A DNA stretch of 43,864 nucleotides from Alphaproteobacteria bacterium. Its GTDB lineage: Bacteria; Pseudomonadota; Alphaproteobacteria; JAGOMX01. The first letter of the stretch is position 1, and every line of letters begins with the position of its first letter. Under the pieces are notes generated by a model. That model did no database searches. It was given only the letters and a program-made list of their open reading frames with translations, and had not been told where the DNA came from. Of the stretch, positions 42,222 to 43,864 are shown piece after piece. The DNA lies in assembly GCA_017993335.1 (NCBI GenBank), contig JAGOMX010000011.1, positions 1 to 43,864 on the forward strand, read 5' to 3'. The translations under genes were made by a program, and so were the position numbers.

Positions 42222-43724
42222 ATGATAGGCCTTTGTAAAAGATTTATTACGTCAGAAAAAGCAACGATAGCGGTTATTACGGCTCTCTGCTTTCCTGTCT
42301 TGGCGGGTTTTGTGACCGTTAGTATCGAGGTTGCCAGGCAAAACTATGTGGCCAGTCAGCTGTCCTTTGCTTGTGATGCGGCCGCTGTTGCCGGGGCACG
42401 ATATGATATTGCACAGTTTCAAGAAAACGCCACCCGCATATTTAATGCCAATTTTCCACCTGGCACTATGGGCATATCCCCTGTACCAACGTTTACCCAT
42501 GATACGGTAAACAATACAATTACTGTTAAGGTAGAAACGTCTCTACCGACTAAATTAGGAAAAGTTCTCGGCATTAATAGCCTATCCGTAAGCGTGGAAT
42601 CACAAGTTAAACGAGAATATGGCGGCTTAGAGCTCGTGATGGTTTTGGATACAACCGGATCCATGGCGTCTTTAGATAAAATTGGCGGTCTACGTACAGC
42701 GGCAAAATCCCTCGTGGATGTCATATATGAGGGACAGAACTCTCGTGAAAATACATCTATCGGGATCGTTCCGTTCGTTACTACCGTAAACATAGGCGCA
42801 AATAACACCAGCTGGTTGAGTGATCCAGCTAATTTAGCTAAATTTCCTGCAACTCAATCCTGGGGCGGTTGTGTCAAAGTGAATGACATGGGTGAGTTTG
42901 GGGATGAAAGTTTTGACACACCTCCACCGGCTAATAAATGGCCTGTGTATTTTGTAGAATCTACGGTTCCCGCAGTGGATGACTGTGTCAAAAGGGATAG
43001 CGATTGGATTATGACTACATCTCCTACCGCAAAAAGAGTTTGCCCCCCTAAAGCCCCGGCTCCTGGAACGGCTGTCTTTAAAGTACTGACAACCCAATCT
43101 GGGATAAACGTAGGCCCCAACCAGCACTGCAGCCTACCTATTCTACCGCTGGTGAATGACGCCAATAAGCTTAAAACATATATCGACACGTTAAACCCAG
43201 TAAATGGCGGTGGAACCATGGGTAATTTGGGACTCGTTTGGGGAGGAAGAGTCATCTCTGAAGGGTGGAATGGACAATGGTCTGTTCAACAACCCAATGG
43301 CACCGTTGTCACGGGCGAACCCATCAAAGCCTATTCAGAACCCACCAATACAAAAGCGCTAATCATTATGACGGACGGGGAAAGCAACTGGTACGACGGA
43401 AGCCTGCCACCCACAGCAGACCCAACATCCTATGGTACAGGCGCCAATGACAGATGGAAAGCCGGCAAACTCGGCTCCACAAGCCGCACAAATTTCGCCA
43501 CAAAAATCGATGAGAAGATAACAAGGTTATGTACCGCACTGAAGAACCGAGGCGTAGAAGTCTACACCATAACTTTCCGCGTCACGAGCACAACGGTAAA
43601 CAACGTCTACAAGAACTGCGCCTCCACACCCGATCACTTCGCAGCCGCCAGCGATGACGCAGCATTACTGGCTGTGTTTAATAGCATAGGAAAACAACTC
43701 AAACGCATCCGAATTTCAGCTTAA
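42222..43724 (+). CDS. TadG-like protein with von Willebrand A domain (copy 2)
   Basis: This 500-residue protein is a tandem paralogue of the preceding gene, aligned along its whole length with many identical segments (for example PANKWPVYFVEST, NGGGTMGNLGLVWGGRV, ARYDI). The MIDAS-like motif is DTTGSMAS (143-150), with LIIMTDGESNWYDG later. By eye roughly 60% or more of residues match. Divergence is concentrated in the N-terminal membrane helix region and in the DDCVKRD insert neighbourhood. It lies 16 bp after copy 1. Confidence 0.85.
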   Translation: MIGLCKRFITSEKATIAVITALCFPVLAGFVTVSIEVARQNYVASQLSFACDAAAVAGARYDIAQFQENATRIFNANFPPGTMGISPVPTFTHDTVNNTITVKVETSLPTKLGKVLGINSLSVSVESQVKREYGGLELVMVLDTTGSMASLDKIGGLRTAAKSLVDVIYEGQNSRENTSIGIVPFVTTVNIGANNTSWLSDPANLAKFPATQSWGGCVKVNDMGEFGDESFDTPPPANKWPVYFVESTVPAVDDCVKRDSDWIMTTSPTAKRVCPPKAPAPGTAVFKVLTTQSGINVGPNQHCSLPILPLVNDANKLKTYIDTLNPVNGGGTMGNLGLVWGGRVISEGWNGQWSVQQPNGTVVTGEPIKAYSEPTNTKALIIMTDGESNWYDGSLPPTADPTSYGTGANDRWKAGKLGSTSRTNFATKIDEKITRLCTALKNRGVEVYTITFRVTSTTVNNVYKNCASTPDHFAAASDDAALLAVFNSIGKQLKRIRISA

Positions 43725-43825
43725 GCATATAACCTTTGCAGCAATTCCCGTTAGTCTCTGAAAAGGTATTAAACCATGGATATTTAGATAAATTTTTCGC
43801 AAAGTTTTGATAAATATGATAAACA

Positions 43826-43850
43826 GCATGGGTAAGGAGATACCCCATGC
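43826..43850 (+). promoter_or_regulatory. Hairpin displaying a ribosome-binding site in its loop
   Basis: GCATGGGTA (43826-43834) pairs with TACCCCATGC (43841-43850) with one bulged C, leaving AGGAGA in the loop. The ATG at 43847 is inside the right arm. So the ribosome site is open but the start codon is paired in the folded state. Confidence 0.45.
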
Positions 43851-43864
43851 ACCAGACTCGCCCA
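43847..43864 (+). CDS. Start of a gene truncated by the window edge
   Basis: An ATG at 43847 follows AAGGAG by about 7 nt and reads MHQTRP before the window ends. Six codons cannot be assigned to any family. It would be the next gene after the TadG pair. Confidence 0.35.

Noticed and set aside
1-43864. CRISPR array, rRNA genes, complete insertion sequences with transposase
   Set aside because: I looked for regularly spaced direct repeats, rRNA landmarks and transposase motifs on both strands and found none beyond the iteron array and the MITE-like element.

Overview
The window comes from an alphaproteobacterium with a moderately AT-rich genome. The evidence is a set of alphaproteobacterial genes and gene orders: a FYDLN-acid-type protein, secB beside a Tim44-like gene, kdsD-lptC-lptA-lptB-rpoN, lepB-rnc-era, and a Flp/TadE/TadG cluster. 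The F-type conjugation genes beside a tRNA, the NB-ARC/TPR protein and the histidine-kinase-like protein recall the conjugative elements of Rickettsiales and Holosporales (host-associated lineages). Having pgi, rpoN and mutY together argues against Rickettsia itself. The exact taxon cannot be fixed from the sequence.

Region 1 (1-16743, nearly all on the minus strand) is the right-hand part of an integrated conjugative element. Read in transcription order it has a divergent repressor / AlpA-like switch (12252-12698 and 11838-12071) and a replication initiator with an iteron-like array inside its own gene (10384-11826). An F-type type IV secretion operon follows: traA-L-E-K-B-V-C, an S26 peptidase, then traW-U-trbC-N, with traN running off the left edge. 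Most of these genes overlap by ATGA or TAATG, so they are probably translationally coupled. Between the repressor and the tRNA lies cargo: a histidine-kinase-like membrane protein and an overlapping NB-ARC/TPR protein that a 4-bp duplication has frameshifted. The element ends next to the 3' end of a tRNA-Lys gene, the usual target side for tyrosine integrases. No integrase, relaxase or second att copy is in the window.

Region 2 (16744-38986) is ordinary chromosome. It holds tRNA-Lys, rluC, a FYDLN protein, pgi, mutL, a lipoprotein serine protease, an MsbA-like exporter, tRNA-Leu, an RNase D-like gene, the LPS transport run kdsD-lptC-lptA-lptB, rpoN, coaE and dnaQ. Convergent to dnaQ is secB, followed by timA, smr, a degenerate PAS/GGDEF gene paired with an unknown acidic protein, rnhB, mutY-rsfS and lepB-rnc-era. 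A 142-bp MITE-like element with terminal inverted repeats and a 5-bp target duplication sits just upstream of secB.

Region 3 (38987-43864) is a pilus/surface cluster: two Flp-type pilins, two TadE-like pseudopilins and two tandem TadG-like proteins with von Willebrand A domains. It is preceded by a leader with two mutually exclusive hairpins. A further gene seems to start at 43847 and leaves the window.

The most unusual signal is inside the initiator gene. Four TACCCA-N3-TGGGTA palindromes spaced 22-23 bp, plus a fifth further upstream, are conserved as DNA although they fall in two different reading frames. An AT-rich stretch follows them. This layout resembles the lambda O gene origin and suggests that the conjugative element can replicate autonomously.
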